Shown piece by piece: positions 1-10,919 of a stretch of 64,000 bases of DNA. Made by a program: the position numbers and the translations under genes. The stretch comes from Myxocyprinus asiaticus. Its lineage: Eukaryota; Chordata; Actinopteri; Cypriniformes; Catostomidae. The DNA lies in contig NC_059388.1 in the NCBI RefSeq assembly GCF_019703515.2, positions 4,739,979 to 4,803,978 on the forward strand, given 5' to 3'. The notes beneath the pieces were generated by a model. The model had not been told where the DNA came from. It worked only from the letters and a program-made list of their open reading frames with translations, and searched no databases. How positions within the stretch are numbered: position 1 is the first letter of the stretch; each line of letters opens with the position of its first letter.

Positions 1-950
1 TGCAATACAAACTAGAACCACTACTGAGTCGAAGGGAAGATAATTAAACTTATGAGAGCGTTCAGGGACTTAAGAAGCATTAGCTTTTGTGTTTCTTTGC
101 ATGCATACTGAAGCAGGCCTTCACTTTAGATATGGTAAAGGTGTCACTTGAGTTTAACTTTAAAATGTAGTTATAAAATAGAGCTCCCTCAATATAATTC
201 GGAAAAGGTCAACTAGTTTACTATTACTGGTGGTTACGTGACATATATGACCTGAGGGCAATTCACCTTCAAGGTCAGAGCAAGAGTTATTGAGCAGCTA
301 TTAGAGGTTTCAAGTGCAACATTCTGTTTTTAAAAGGAGGCTTGACACAGGCTTGACTACTTTGACACAGAGAGGTTGCATGGTTTTGGTGCAATTGTCA
401 TTTTGCAAAAACAGTTCTTGCTTAATTTCTAATCAGACATGATTGAAAGTAAAGACTTGTGGTTCAGTAGTGTGTGGGATATTAATTCAGTCCACTCTGA
501 CTGATTCAGTAAGTTCATTCAGTGAAGGATTCGTCAGACTTATTCAAACCTACAGTATTAAGTTTGATTAAAAGACCCAGCTAATGTGAGTCATTTTTAT
601 TTATTTTTTTTCACAAATTGAACTACATTAGTTGCGTTTTATGTTCGTTTTGGAGTGCAGCTATTGAACACAACGCAATAGAAAGTGTTGTTTTGGAGTT
701 ATTTCAACACACTCTTTCTATCTCATCACTTTCAGTTCAAAGGGCAAGCTTACAACTCGGGTAAAATATAATATATTTTGCCGTGGTGCTGGAGATTTAG
801 TACCCTACATATGAACAACTTGAGAGAGATGCATAAATGTTTACAAATGCTTTGAGGCTCATAGAAAATTTTATGAATAGGTTGATGTTATTGTATTTAT
901 AATAAATGAGATTAAATATGTTTAACGGCATTACATTTATTTAATGCATT
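1..950. other. Intergenic, no gene seen
   Basis: AT-rich sequence without a recognisable coding exon, RNA gene or transposon terminus. If the copine exon at 38.8 kb is correctly assigned, this stretch may lie inside its first intron or downstream of it. The short open frames are not supported by codon pattern or homology that I can recognise. Confidence 0.5.
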
Positions 951-1815
951 TATCTTATTTGATTTTTGTATTTCTGGTGGGCACTCAACTTCCAAGCAAA
1001 AATCAAGGTTACAGTCAGGCACTTTTATTGGAAGAGAATGGGGCCAATTTTTTGAGGGTTTAAAAGGCAGAAATGTGAATGTTATAATTTTTCGAAAGCA
1101 CTTTCATTCATTCTTCTGTTAAAACTTTTTTTGCTTGTGTCATCTAAAACTTGCAATGACACCTAGTGGCGTGGATGCAACATCATTCAAAATAGATAAA
1201 GTAGAAATTCACTATTCACAGTCGGCCATGATTAATTTAATCCAAGAGTGAAAGTGTCCAATAACAGGCTGGTTACTGTGATTAAGCCAGTTGTATTTGA
1301 CTGGTCATGTGATCTCAACATGGCAGCCCCCATGAGGGGACAGCTTTTATAAGGTTACTGATATGACTGGATTCTTTATTTTATGTGAGTGCTCATGATT
1401 TTATATATATGTTTCAAAATTACAATTAATTTCTTTAGGACTAAAACCTTTTTAATGAGAAAAAAATTACTGAGTGCACCTCTTAATTGTCGTTTTTACA
1501 GTCATTTTAGGGTTTACAGCGTTACATCGTTATGGCAATGAAGTTGTAAAATTGGATAAAATTTTACACAGAAAAGGTTAGTAAGTGATTTTATCAGACT
1601 AAAAACATGGTAACCCGCATATTATTTACGTCTTGTATTTTAACGTTAACAGATTGGCCCCATTCACTTCCATTGTAAGTGCCTTACTGTAACCCAGACC
1701 TTTGCTTTTTAAGGAGGGACAAGTCAAAATGTATTTTTGTGGTTATCAATGCCACAAATGCTATCGATTGAGCTTAACTTGTATTGAACCCGGAATATTC
1801 CTTTGATGTTTAAAT
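950..1815. repeat. Interspersed repeat R1, foldback arrangement
   Basis: A dispersed repeat recognised by a block reading 'gccccattcacttccattg' and an end reading 'ggaatattccttt'-like. Here two divergent arms face each other: one near 1010-1060 on the plus strand and one near 1640-1810 in the opposite sense. Other copies lie near 6370-6760, 14565-14800, 19745-19782, 35280-35400 and 44780-44905. No coding capacity is seen, so it is probably a non-autonomous DNA transposon. The family name is not known to me. Confidence 0.5.
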
Positions 1816-3011
1816 GAAACCCCAACAAATCATCTCTCTTACTTTTGCAGATACAGAAACATCTGATTAAATGTAAAGAATGAAATGTGTAAACAATATA
1901 TACAGTAATACATCTCACTTAAAAATAAAAATGTATAAACAAGCATTACATGTGTAGACACATTTACTGTATGCAGCAAAAGTTTCAAGATATTTTGAGC
2001 TACTACCTTTATGATCATAAAAATATTGATGCCCTTAGTTTCTATTTTTGAAAACAATGGACTTACCAACTGTATCGTTAAGAGATACTATAGGGGTGCT
2101 TTTGGCGTCTATATGGTGATGTGTATTTGACATTTTCAGAGTGAGAACAGGTTAATATTTCCGTTACATGCTCCGTTACATGATATGCAAAATCTATTTT
2201 GCATATTTAACTGTCTACCAATAGTTAACCTGACTCATACCAATCTGTTAGTGAAGCACTATTAAAAGTAATGTGAAAATACAACTTTGTTTGCAGATAA
2301 GATTTCGTTAAGATGCACAATGGTTTGCCAAGTCTCTCTTACAGTATGTCACTAAGTTTGACCCTGTTAATAATAAGACATACAGTAGTAAAGATGTTTG
2401 CCAAGATTACTTCCCCATATCTGGCCCATTTCTTTGTTCCAGTGCATAATTTCTTTGCTAAGATTGCATCATACATGTTATGTGTGTCAAAACAGAACTG
2501 GTTTAAGCGGTCATTGATTTTATCACTCTGAAGTTATGTTTGTAAGGCACTGTTTGCTGTATCATAACACCGACGGTGTGTTTATAGCAAGTGAAAGCAA
2601 CAGGAAGCTTCCAGAAAAGTGTTGGACTTTCACACATTAAGTCGGATAAGTGTGATAGAGCACAGTGATGACATGTAGCATTTCTTAGAAGTTTTGACCA
2701 TCTGGGGTTGTTTAATAGCTCAGCATTGTATTTTCTCTGAAACTTCGAGATAAGTGAAAGACAGGTGGTATATAAACAAAGGACTAGGTGGAAACATCTA
2801 TTTGGCTTTCAAAGTGAGTAATTTGTCTTCACGAAGAGGTAAATATATTAATGTCATGAAATAATGTTTGTAGTGTAGCATTGAGATGCTGGCGCTGTAG
2901 GCAGTCACACACACTATAATAGGGAGTTGTTTATTGTTTTGTAAATCTTTCTGGGGCACATAAAAAATGTGACATATCAATAAATTCTTAACTCAGCTAA
3001 AATTACTTACA
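1816..3011. other. Intergenic, no gene seen
   Basis: No exon with convincing splice sites and no transposon protein is visible. Short open frames on both strands (for example around 2313-2531) look like chance frames in AT-rich DNA. Confidence 0.5.
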
Positions 3012-3053
3012 TCTTAGATCTTGAACTTTCATCTCACCTCATCGAACATTACA
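3012..3053 (+). mobile_element. Truncated 5' LTR of proline-rich LTR element
   Basis: About 42 bp closely match the end of the full LTR at 4987-5295 (both have 'tagatcttgaact', then a block ending in 'cattaca'). Only the last part of the LTR survives here. It is followed by a leader starting 'gaagaactgacc', the same leader that follows the LTR of the element at 51186-52766, and then by an ATG at 3071. This marks the left edge of a 5'-truncated LTR retroelement. Confidence 0.7.
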
Positions 3054-3070
3054 GAAGAACTGACCTCACT

Positions 3071-4920
3071 ATGGATCTAGCGGCTTTGCAACTGTTGTCT
3101 CTCAGACAAGGAGGCAGTACCATCGGTATACAGAGCAGTTTTGCAGTCGCGCCCAGGTTCTCAATTGGGGAGATATTGCACTCAAGGACTGCTATCATTT
3201 TGGACTCAACGAGCCTGTGAAATCCTGTCTGCCAGGAGGCAGATGTGAACTTTCCTTGGTTGAATTCACTGACTATGCTTTGTGGCTCACATTCTCTTCC
3301 TACACTGTGAGATAATGGCAGCAACCCTCTGCGGCACCCAGCTCTCTTTCATAGGATGCCATTCCCCTGTCACTGACAGCTTCCATGGCCACAGAGGCCG
3401 TTCCCCTGCTGTTGTCATTATCCACGGCCACGGAGGCCATTCCCCTGCTACTGTCAGCGCCCATGTCATGCCACGGTCATTGAGTCAGCACCCACGCCTG
3501 CCATGGTCAACTAGCCAGCACCCATGCCTGCTACGGTCAAAGAGCTAGTTCCTGAAGCCTCTGCCGTCCCAGAGCTAGTGTTTGAAGCCATGTCCATCCC
3601 AGAGCTAGAGCCTGAAGCCTCGTCTGTCCCAGAGCCTGTGCATGAGTTCCAGGCCGCCTTGAGCCCCGAAGCCCCCCAGCCTTCCAAGGCTCTGCCCTCC
3701 AACCCTTCCATGGCTTCGCCCTCCAAGCCTTCCACAGCCCTGCCCTCTGAGCCTTCCACGGCTCCGCCCCTCGAGTCTTCCACGGCTCCATCCCTCAAGT
3801 CTTTCATGGCTCTTCCCCTTGAATTCTCAGCTTTCCTGGCCTCTGTGCCTTGAGTTCCAGGCTACCATGCTCCCTAGTGCCTTGCTCTCCAGTGCTATTC
3901 TTCCCTATTCAATGATTCCCAGTGCCTTGTTCCCCAGTGCCATGCTCCCTGACTCCTTTTGTACTTTGCCCTCGAGTGCAGCTCTCCCTGAGTTCCATGT
4001 TTCCTTGTTGCTTGAGTTCCCAGCTGCGTTGCTCCCTAGTGCCTTGATCACTAGTATTTGCTCCCTAGTGCTTTGACTTTTAAGTCCCCAAGTGCCTTGC
4101 TCTCTGAGTCCGCTAGTGCCTTGCTCTTCGAGTCCCCAAGTGCCTTGCTCTCTGAGTCCCCTAGTGTCTTGCCCTGAACTATGAACTCTTTGAGTCCCAG
4201 GTTGACCTCTGGGCCATCTGAGTCCCCACCTGTTCTCACTTCTGAGCTCTCTAATTCCCCTGTTGCCTGGACCATGCCAGCTTCTAACAGCCATCCTCCA
4301 GGTTCCCAATAGTCATCTGCTGCTCCGGAATGTCTGCCCTGGTCTCCTTGGTCTTCTGGCCATCTGCTGGTCCACCCTGGTATCCTGGCCATCCGCCAGG
4401 TCTGATCCCCCTGGTCTCCTGGCTGTCTGCCTGGTCTGCCCTGGTCTCCTGGCCATCCGCCTGTTCTGCCCTGGTCTCCTTGCCGTCTGCCTGGTCTGAT
4501 CCCCCTGGTCTCCTGGCCATCTGCCTGTTCTGCCCTGGTCTCCTTGGTCTCCTGGCCATCCACCTGGTCTGGTCCCCCTGGTCTCCTGGCCATCCACCTG
4601 GTCTGCACTGGTCTCCTGGCTGTCCGCCTGTTCTGCCCTGGTCTTCTTGGTCTCCTGGCCATCCGCCTGGTCTGCCCTGGTCTCCTAGTCCGCCCTGGTC
4701 TCTTGGTCCACATCTGTCTCCGGGCTCTCTGCCTGTTCCGCCCTGGTCTCCTGGGTTCACGTCGGTCTCTGGACCTTCCGCCCGCTTTGCCTTGGCCACC
4801 TGGTCCATCTTGCCCTACAGCAGTCTCTCCAGACTCACCCATGGCCTTCAGCTCCTCTTGTTCCCCTCCTGTGCTCTCCTGGACTGCCAGATCCATAATC
4901 TCCTGCTCCTCCCATGAACT
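3071..4920 (+). pseudogene. Degraded gag-like, proline-rich interior of LTR element
   Basis: Interior of the LTR element bounded by 3012-3053 and 4987-5295. An ATG at 3071 opens a short reading frame starting M-D-L-A-A, as does the related element on the minus strand ending at 52387. Stops and frame changes follow. From 3524 to 3853 the reading frame is rich in Pro, Ser, Ala and Glu (repeated 'LPS.PS.A' units). From about 4320 to 4700 a minisatellite of roughly 30-45 bp units ('ctcctggccatccgcctg'-type) is open in several frames at once. No protease, reverse transcriptase or integrase motif is present, so the element is non-autonomous. The long open frames here, up to 281 codons on the minus strand, are by-products of the repeat and should not be taken as host genes. 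Confidence 0.55.
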
Positions 4921-4986
4921 GTTTTTTTTTTGTGTGTATTATATGTGTTAAGGAGCTTCAGGAGCTGCTCCTTAGATGGGAGGATC

Positions 4987-5295
4987 TGTAATGGTTACCC
5001 TGGCGACCACTAGGGGTTGATTATGGGTTTTGTAGTTCTTTTCATTGTCTTTGATTCATTGGTTTTTGTGATTATTAGTCCCAGGTGTTCCTTGTTTTCT
5101 CATTAGTTCCTTGTGTATTTAATCCCTGTGTTTTCCTCTGTTCATTGTCAGTTCTTGCCCTTTATGGTTTTAATGTTTCTTGTTTTGATTTCTAAAGTTT
5201 CCTGTGTTTGAGGATTTCCTGATTTTGTGTTACGTACCTTCATTAAAAGCTGCATTTAGATCTTGAACTTTTGCCTCGCCTTATCAAACATTACA
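4987..5295 (+). mobile_element. 3' LTR of proline-rich LTR element
   Basis: About 309 bp starting TGTAATGG and ending CATTACA, preceded by a short purine-rich tract ('agatgggaggatc'). It contains a 'gtgtatttaatccctg' promoter-like segment and a 'cattaaa' polyadenylation-like signal near the end. Its last ~40 bp match the truncated copy at 3012-3053. Confidence 0.7.
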
Positions 5296-5784
5296 GACAT
5301 CGGACCACTTAAAGAGCTTTTTAAATATATATTTCCAAGCTTACCTTTTGTTCTATATTCAGCTTATTTTCTAAAAGCACTGCTGAACAGCAATAGATTT
5401 TTTTAACTGTTTTTTAAGACCACAAACATTATAGTTCCCAAGTGATGAAATCATGATAAAAATCCATTAAATCTTTTTTCATATTGAATATCCTGTAGCA
5501 CTCACATTATTTCACATACTCATGTACATCATCCAGATGTCTATTTAATATGCATTTTCATCTGGAAGACATTTCTTTGAGATGTTTTAAATAATATATA
5601 TGTACATACGTATATATATTTTTTGTCTTATTGTGCATTTCTATATATACTTATATTTTCTGTTCAATTTTCATTTTCATTCTATTTTTTATGTCTTGTT
5701 GTTATATTGTTTGTGCACTGGAAGTTTCTATCACCAAGACAAATCCCTTGTATGTATAATCATTCTGATTCATATATATATATA
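5296..5784. other. AT-rich spacer, no gene seen
   Basis: Low-complexity AT-rich DNA between two mobile elements. No exon or RNA gene is recognisable. It ends in a short TA run that serves as the insertion site of the next transposon. Confidence 0.5.
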
Positions 5785-6292
5785 CAGTTGAAGTCAGAAG
5801 TTTACATACACTTAGGTTGAAGTCATTAAAACTAATTTTTTAACCACTCCACAGATTTCATATTAGCAAACTATAGTTTTGGCAAGTCGTTTAGGACACC
5901 TACTTTGTGCATGACATGAGTAATTTTTCCAACAACTATTTACACACAGATTGTTTCACTTTTAATTGACTATATCACAATTCCAGTGGGTCAGAAGTTT
6001 ACATACACTAAGTTAACTGTGCCTTTAAGTAGCTTGGAAAATTCCAGAAAATGATGTCAAGCCTTTAGGCAATTAGCCAATTAGCTTCTGATAGGCTAAT
6101 TGGAGTCAATTAGAGGTGTACCTAAGGATGTATTTTAAGGCCTACCTTCAAACTCACTGCCTCTTTGCTTGACATCATGGGAAAATCAAATGAAATCTGC
6201 CAAGACCTCAGAAAAAAAAAAAAAAAAATTGTGGATATCCACAAGTTTGGTCTATCCTTGAGAGCAATTTCCAAATGCCTGAAGGTACCATA
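5785..6292 (+). mobile_element. Sleeping Beauty-like Tc1 transposon, left end only
   Basis: The sequence starts CAGTTGAAGTCAGAAG after a TA dinucleotide. It carries the two direct repeats typical of IR/DR Tc1 elements of salmonids and cyprinids: an outer one at the tip and an inner one at about 5982-6013 ('gggtcagaagtttacataca'). An ATG at 6177 opens the transposase N-terminus (MGKSNEICQDL...), the start of the paired-like DNA-binding domain. A run of 17 A at 6212-6228 gives extra lysines but keeps the frame. The copy breaks off about 38 codons in, at a TAA near 6290. The DDE catalytic domain and right end are absent, so it is inactive. Confidence 0.85.
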
Positions 6293-6369
6293 ACCATTGT
6301 CTATAATTGAATTAGATTAAATTATGAGAAATGTTTTGCTTGGAAAGCTACAGTGGCTTCCTTTAAACT

Positions 6370-6760
6370 GATTTAAAATAATGTTCCAAGTTTAATAAAA
6401 GTTAAACTCACTTGACAGCATTTGTGGGATTTGGTTTTTTTTTTTTTTTTTTTTTTGATTACCATCAAAAATAATTTCCTAATTTCTTTTAAAAGGAAAA
6501 AAAAATTGCAGTTACAGTAAGGCACTTACAATAGAAGTGAATGGGGCCAGTCCACAAACATTAAAATACACACAAAAGTATAGCCACAAGATTATTAAAC
6601 ATTACACACAAGACATTATTAGTTTGATAAAAACTGGGATTTACCAGATTAATCTAGTTACCAGATTAGAGGGTTTATTGGCATTATATTTTCATGACAA
6701 TGACCTTGCAATATCTGATATAACTTTACACAGATAAGGTTAGTAATGGATTGTGCTTAA
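6370..6760 (+). repeat. Interspersed repeat R1 copy
   Basis: Carries the R1 landmark 'agaagtgaatggggcca' near 6533 and an upstream part related to the 'gttaaactca...gacagcatttgtggga' block. It includes a long T run (about 6437-6456). It has no coding capacity. Confidence 0.5.
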
Positions 6761-7571
6761 CCTTGCGCTTAAAAGTTGTTGTGCTAATCGATGAGCATAC
6801 CCATCATGTTTTTACCAGTTGCATAAGAATAGAGATAAAGCCCAAACTAGACGCTGGTCTCCGCTTCAAAGACGCAAGTCTCTCTCTTTACAAGTTAACT
6901 GCAGTTTGCCCTTCCAAAAGCATCTGGCCCGAAACCAACGAGAAAAATGTACATTGATTGAATACTGTCAGTGGTTTGGATTGTAGTGTTTTGCTCTCTG
7001 CCATACAGGCTGCTTTTGAGTCTTCCTTATAGAGAGTATTGAGCTCCAGCATAGCGGGTTTCTTGTCACTGCTCAATACACTCAGACACACTTTTCATTT
7101 TGCTCAATGCGACCCATTATGTGATCTTTATGGCCTGAAAGGTCAATGGAGTGGCTTCCTGCTGTCGTGACAGATCACAGTGCCAAAAATATCACAGTGA
7201 GCTCAGCGCAGAGCAGTCTGGTCCATGCTGCAATTCAAGCGTCATTGTTTCAAACTCAACAGCATGTTAGCGCTGCGGCTAAAAACAAAGGAGCTTTTAA
7301 AATGTTTTTGTTGATGACACAAACACATATCCTTGAATTTAATTTGAAAAGTGTAATTTAAAAGCAATTTTAATGGAGCAAAACTCTTTTACGTCAGAAT
7401 TATGTCAGTAACATTACCAGTCTTGGGTTGTAGCTAACTAAAAATAGTGCCGTAGCTTTAATTCTCAGTTGTGAGACAGTAGCTCCGCTTTTATCAAAGA
7501 AGTGCAGCGCCTCCAGTAACAAGCAAGTTAAGGCAATATCCAAACACGCTCTCCAATAATTCCTTTCTCTA
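6761..7571. other. Intergenic, no gene seen
   Basis: Mixed-composition DNA. Short open frames at 6751-7361 show no recognisable domain and no paired splice sites. Nothing can be assigned. Confidence 0.4.
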
Positions 7572-7755
7572 CCCTTACAAAAAATCTAAACTTGCTGCAA
7601 ATTTGCTGCTCCTTATTTTCACATGCAAATGAGCTTTTGATGTGCAACAAATGTTTCCCAGAAGTTTGCAGCTCTTCACCAGTAGTGGTGAACCTTCTGC
7701 AAACCTTTGGCAACAATGAACAATCAGTGGCAAATTTGCCATGAACTGAGTGAAT
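7572..7755. repeat. Octamer-bearing foldback repeat R2, copy 1
   Basis: Starts 'cccttacaaaaaatctaaac' and contains 'acatgcaaatgagc', 'ggtgaaccttctgcaaacc' and 'ggcaacaatg'. The two arms repeat the theme 'gcaaatttgc' in inverted order. It appears truncated on the right relative to the copy at 7898-8144. Confidence 0.6.
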
Positions 7756-7897
7756 GTGGTGCTGAGTGTATGACTTGCATGTGAGAATGAGCAAGGCAAA
7801 ATAAAGACATTAATTTGAATTTGTTAAGCGAAAATGTTTTTTTTTTTTTTTTTTTTTTAGTGTTTCAGAAAGTAATTTAAGTGAAGAGATTATTAAT

Positions 7898-8144
7898 CCC
7901 TTACGTAAATCGAGAGTTCATGGCAAATTTGCTGCAAACTTGCCACAAATTCCCCACTGACAATTTTCACATGCAAATGAGCTTTGATGCAAACTTGCAG
8001 CAAATCGTCCATTGTTGCCAAAGGTTTACTGGAGGTTCACCACTACCGGCGATGAGCTGCCAACTTCTGGCAAACATTTGCAGCGAACCAAAAGCTAATT
8101 TGCATGTGAAAATAACGAGCGGCTAGTTTAGATTTTTTTAAGGG
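7898..8144. repeat. Octamer-bearing foldback repeat R2, copy 2 (complete)
   Basis: About 247 bp running from 'cccttacgtaaatcgagag' to 'agatttttttaaggg', so the ends are inverted (CCCTTA/TAAGGG). Each half carries an octamer motif (ATGCAAAT at about 7972, ATTTGCAT at about 8098) and inverted runs of 'gcaaatttgctgcaaac'. The size, terminal inversion and lack of coding capacity fit a MITE. Related copies lie at 7572-7755, about 18640-18800 and 63310-63533, with fragments near 8435-8475 and 14219-14262. Confidence 0.65.
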
Positions 8145-8749
8145 ATGTTATTACTTTTCTCAATCTTGAAAATATTAAACATCTGAATAAACTCCAGCCA
8201 CTTTCATCCATCTCCCACGTTGGTGCGTTCTATTTTAGAAGTGATCCTCCGTCTGCCCTATTCCCTTTTAAAGACAATTACCCTCCACTGTGAGAGCTTC
8301 AGATAGCTGACAGGTGATAATGGTCAGTCAGAACTCACTTTTTAAGTGATTCTTATTGGAAATTCTGTTTGAAACGACCCTACAGCATGGACTGTGCTCC
8401 TTTCGAAGTGCCCTGCAAAGGTATCATGGTGTCATCCCTTACAAAAAATCTAAATGAGCTGCAAATTTGCCGCTCCAGACTAAAAAAATTACTTGGCTCC
8501 TAAACTGAAAAATGAAGGAGCCAAATGGCTGTTTTTAGGAGCCAGATCACAGATTTTCTCGATTTAGATAGAAAGCCGAAGAAAAGTCAGCTGATAACCC
8601 ATTCATTGAAGGTTTAATTAACAGTTATTTAGTACTGCTCTTCAGAATCTACATTACATTTACATAAAGTATAGTATGCATATAGTAGTGTGTCTTCTTG
8701 AGCATCAATGAATGTTTGCACCTTGTGTAATAGCTGTCAAAATCCTGAT

Positions 8750-8754
<5 letters not shown>
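8145..8754. other. Intergenic with an R2 fragment, no gene seen
   Basis: Contains an R2 fragment near 8435-8475. Otherwise no exon, RNA gene or transposon terminus is recognisable. Confidence 0.4.
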
Positions 8755-8811
<57 letters not shown>

Positions 8812-8824
8812 ACACACACACACA
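8755..8824. repeat. TA then CA microsatellite
   Basis: An uninterrupted AT dinucleotide run followed directly by a CA run, ending just before the repeat that hosts the gypsy insertion. Confidence 0.95.
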
Positions 8825-8835
8825 GGGTTGGGGAG

Positions 8836-9312
8836 TGTCACGAACGCTGGTGAAGATTCCTCAATTGACCACCGGAGGTCTCATTCACCTGAATATTAAC
8901 ATTGAACTACATTTCCCAAGTGTCCACATGCCTGGACTGATTACCCTTCACCTGCCTCATATCACTCAGACTATTTAAGCCCGATGTGTGTTCATTCATT
9001 GCGAAGTCTTGTTTGCCCTGTCTACATTTCTGAGTGTTATTACTTTCTCTGTTGATCTACCCGTGTTTGATTCTGCTTTGGATTTACCTTGTACGATTCT
9101 CTGTTGCCTGCCTATTACTGTGTTTGCCTGGACTATCTCAATTGCCGTTTAGCTGCCTGCCCGTTCCTTTGCCTGTTTGACTACATTACTGCCCTGTCTC
9201 TGATATTGTTGGTTGCCCTGGTTATTTTACCCATGCCTGTTTGTACTCTGTTGTACACTTGTTGTGTTAATAAACCACACATGGATCCCACTAAGCCCGA
9301 GTCAGTGTTACA
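8836..9312 (+). mobile_element. 5' LTR of gypsy-type retrotransposon
   Basis: 477 bp from TGTCACGAACG to GTGTTACA, matched along its length by the LTR at 13273-13741. The 5 bp immediately outside (GGGAG, 8831-8835) are repeated after the other LTR (13742-13746), a target-site duplication. 'gactatttaagcc' is a TATA-like promoter segment and 'ttaataaacc' near 9268 is the polyadenylation signal. An ATG at 9281 inside the LTR opens the gag frame. Confidence 0.9.
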
Positions 9313-10240
9313 GAAAACTTCGCCAACTACCGATCTAGCGGTCCTCTTGCATCTGTCCAGTGAACTCTCTACCCAAGCTAACCTACTGGCATCTCACCAA
9401 CAACAACTTTGCTGACTCCCCACACTAACGTAAGAGTTAGTGAAATCCGTGTGGAGTCTCCATCAGCCTGCACCTGAATCCACTTCCACAATGCCTCAAG
9501 CGAGTCAGGTACCAGTCTTAATGCCTCATAGTACAGTGACTGCTAATCCACGTTTAGCCTTTCCAGAAAAATTTGATGGCACGCCAATCAAGTGTAAAGG
9601 CTTCCTTATGCAATGTTCTATGTTCCTGGCTCAACAGCCCTCGTTATACCTGTCTGATGATAGTAAGATCTCTCTTGTGTGTTCTCTGCTCACAGGTAAG
9701 GTGTTGGAATGGGCAACAGCTGTCTGGGCCAATCAAGGACTAAACCGCACCGCTTTCAATGAATTTGTTCAAAGTCTGAGAGAGGTGTTCAAATATTCTG
9801 AGGGAGGAAAGAGTTCTGGTGAGTAACTGATTGCACTTCGTCAGGGTATAAATACTGTAGCTGAATTCGCTATGTCTTTTCGCACTCTCGCTGCGCAGAC
9901 TGTGTGGGTGGAGGACACACTAAAACTGCTGTTTCGACAAGGATTAAACATTGACGTGCAATCTGAGCTGGTCTGCCATGATGAAGGCAGAACCCTGTCA
10001 ATACGAATAGCGAGGTCGATGAATTGGTCCAATCTCATTCGCTCCAGGAGATCAAATCATCAACCCAGTGATGTCGCTGAACCCATGTAGGTTGGTCGAA
10101 CTCATCTCACCGCAGAGGAGCGTGAACGCTGCATCAGGAACCATCTCTGTTTATATTGCGGCCAAACGGGTCATTTAAGAGCTGACTGTCTGACACGACC
10201 CCCTCAAACACAATCGCAGGGTAAGTGTGTTGATTCCCTC
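9281..10240 (+). pseudogene. Gypsy gag, degraded
   Basis: Gag of the retrotransposon at 8836-13741, the structural protein that would package element RNA. The reading frame starts in the 5' LTR with MDPTKPESV, meets a stop near 9413, resumes at about 9440-9826 with a segment typical of Ty3/gypsy capsid (a Phe-Asp-Gly motif and a Cys-containing 'FLMQCSMFL' stretch), and is broken again near 9827 and 10088. A CCHC zinc knuckle of spacing CX2CX4HX4C is readable at 10148-10189, which confirms gag/nucleocapsid identity. At least three frame breaks show that the copy is non-functional. Confidence 0.8.
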
Positions 10241-10289
10241 TATCCAAACCACTGCTTGTATTGAAGTGCCAATAAAATTAACGTTGCTG

Positions 10290-10680
10290 ACAGATACCAT
10301 CATCACTAAAGCCTTGTTAGATTCACGGGCAGCGGGCAACTTTATTGATTAAAATTTAGCCAGACAGCATAAGATGCCACTCATTCCTTGCGACTCTCCT
10401 TTGGCAGTGGCAGCGCTAGATGGGCGTCCCCTGGGGAATGGCCAGGTTCTGTACACCACCACTGACCTCATTCTGCAAGTTGGAATTTTAAACACTGAAA
10501 CAACACGCCTCTTTATCGTCCACTCTCCACACCATCCAGTTATCCTCGGATTACCCTGGCTGCAGGACAATAACCTGCAAATTTCATGATGGATCATGTG
10601 ATGAGATCCCAGCTGCTCGTTCAAGTGCCTCAAACCAATCATCCTTATGTCTGTGAGTACCACTATGGTGACTAACGAGT
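10290..10680 (+). pseudogene. Gypsy aspartic protease region, degraded
   Basis: Downstream of the zinc knuckle, the frame around 10311-10340 reads ALLDSRAAGNF, which corresponds to the active-site segment of a retropepsin. The usual Asp-Ser-Gly is changed to Asp-Ser-Arg and a stop follows. Positions 10374-10589 continue with the C-terminal half, including a 'VILGLPWL' segment typical of gypsy proteases. The catalytic change and the stop make this non-functional. Confidence 0.7.
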
Positions 10681-10701
10681 TCAACATGGCACCATATTTA
10701 C

Positions 10702-10891
10702 CAGGGGTGTCAAACTCAGTTCCTGGAGTGCTGCATCCCTGCAGAGTTTAGTGCCAGCCTTGCTCCAAAATGCCTCCTTGTAATCTTAAACTCCTGAAGA
10801 CATTGATTAGCTGCTTCAGGTGTGTTTAATTAGGGTTGGAGCTAAACTCTGCTGGACTGTGGCCCTCCAGGAACCGAGTCTGACACCCCTG
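10702..10891. mobile_element. Short TIR element (MITE) inside the gypsy element
   Basis: 190 bp with inverted ends CAGGGGTGTCAAACTC and GAGTCTGACACCCCTG, no coding capacity, and an internal 'ccctgcagagtttag' / 'taaactctgctggac' inverted pair. The flanks share 'ccatat', but an exact duplication is not clear. Termini and size fit a hAT-like MITE common in teleosts. It separates the protease from the reverse transcriptase of the host element, so it inserted later. Confidence 0.75.
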
Positions 10892-10919
10892 CCATATACC
10901 TTCTGAAGATGCTGATTTG

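Noticed and set aside
3524..3853. Pro/Ser-rich 109-codon frame as a host gene
   Set aside because: It lies between two LTR ends and matches the layout of the related element at 51186-52766, so it is transposon interior.
4051..4896. 281-codon minus-strand open frame and overlapping frames on both strands
   Set aside because: Open in several frames because of a G+C-rich minisatellite lacking stops; no domain, and it sits inside an LTR element.
8708..8978. Open frames over the TA/CA tract encoding Ile-Tyr repeats
   Set aside because: Pure microsatellite translation.
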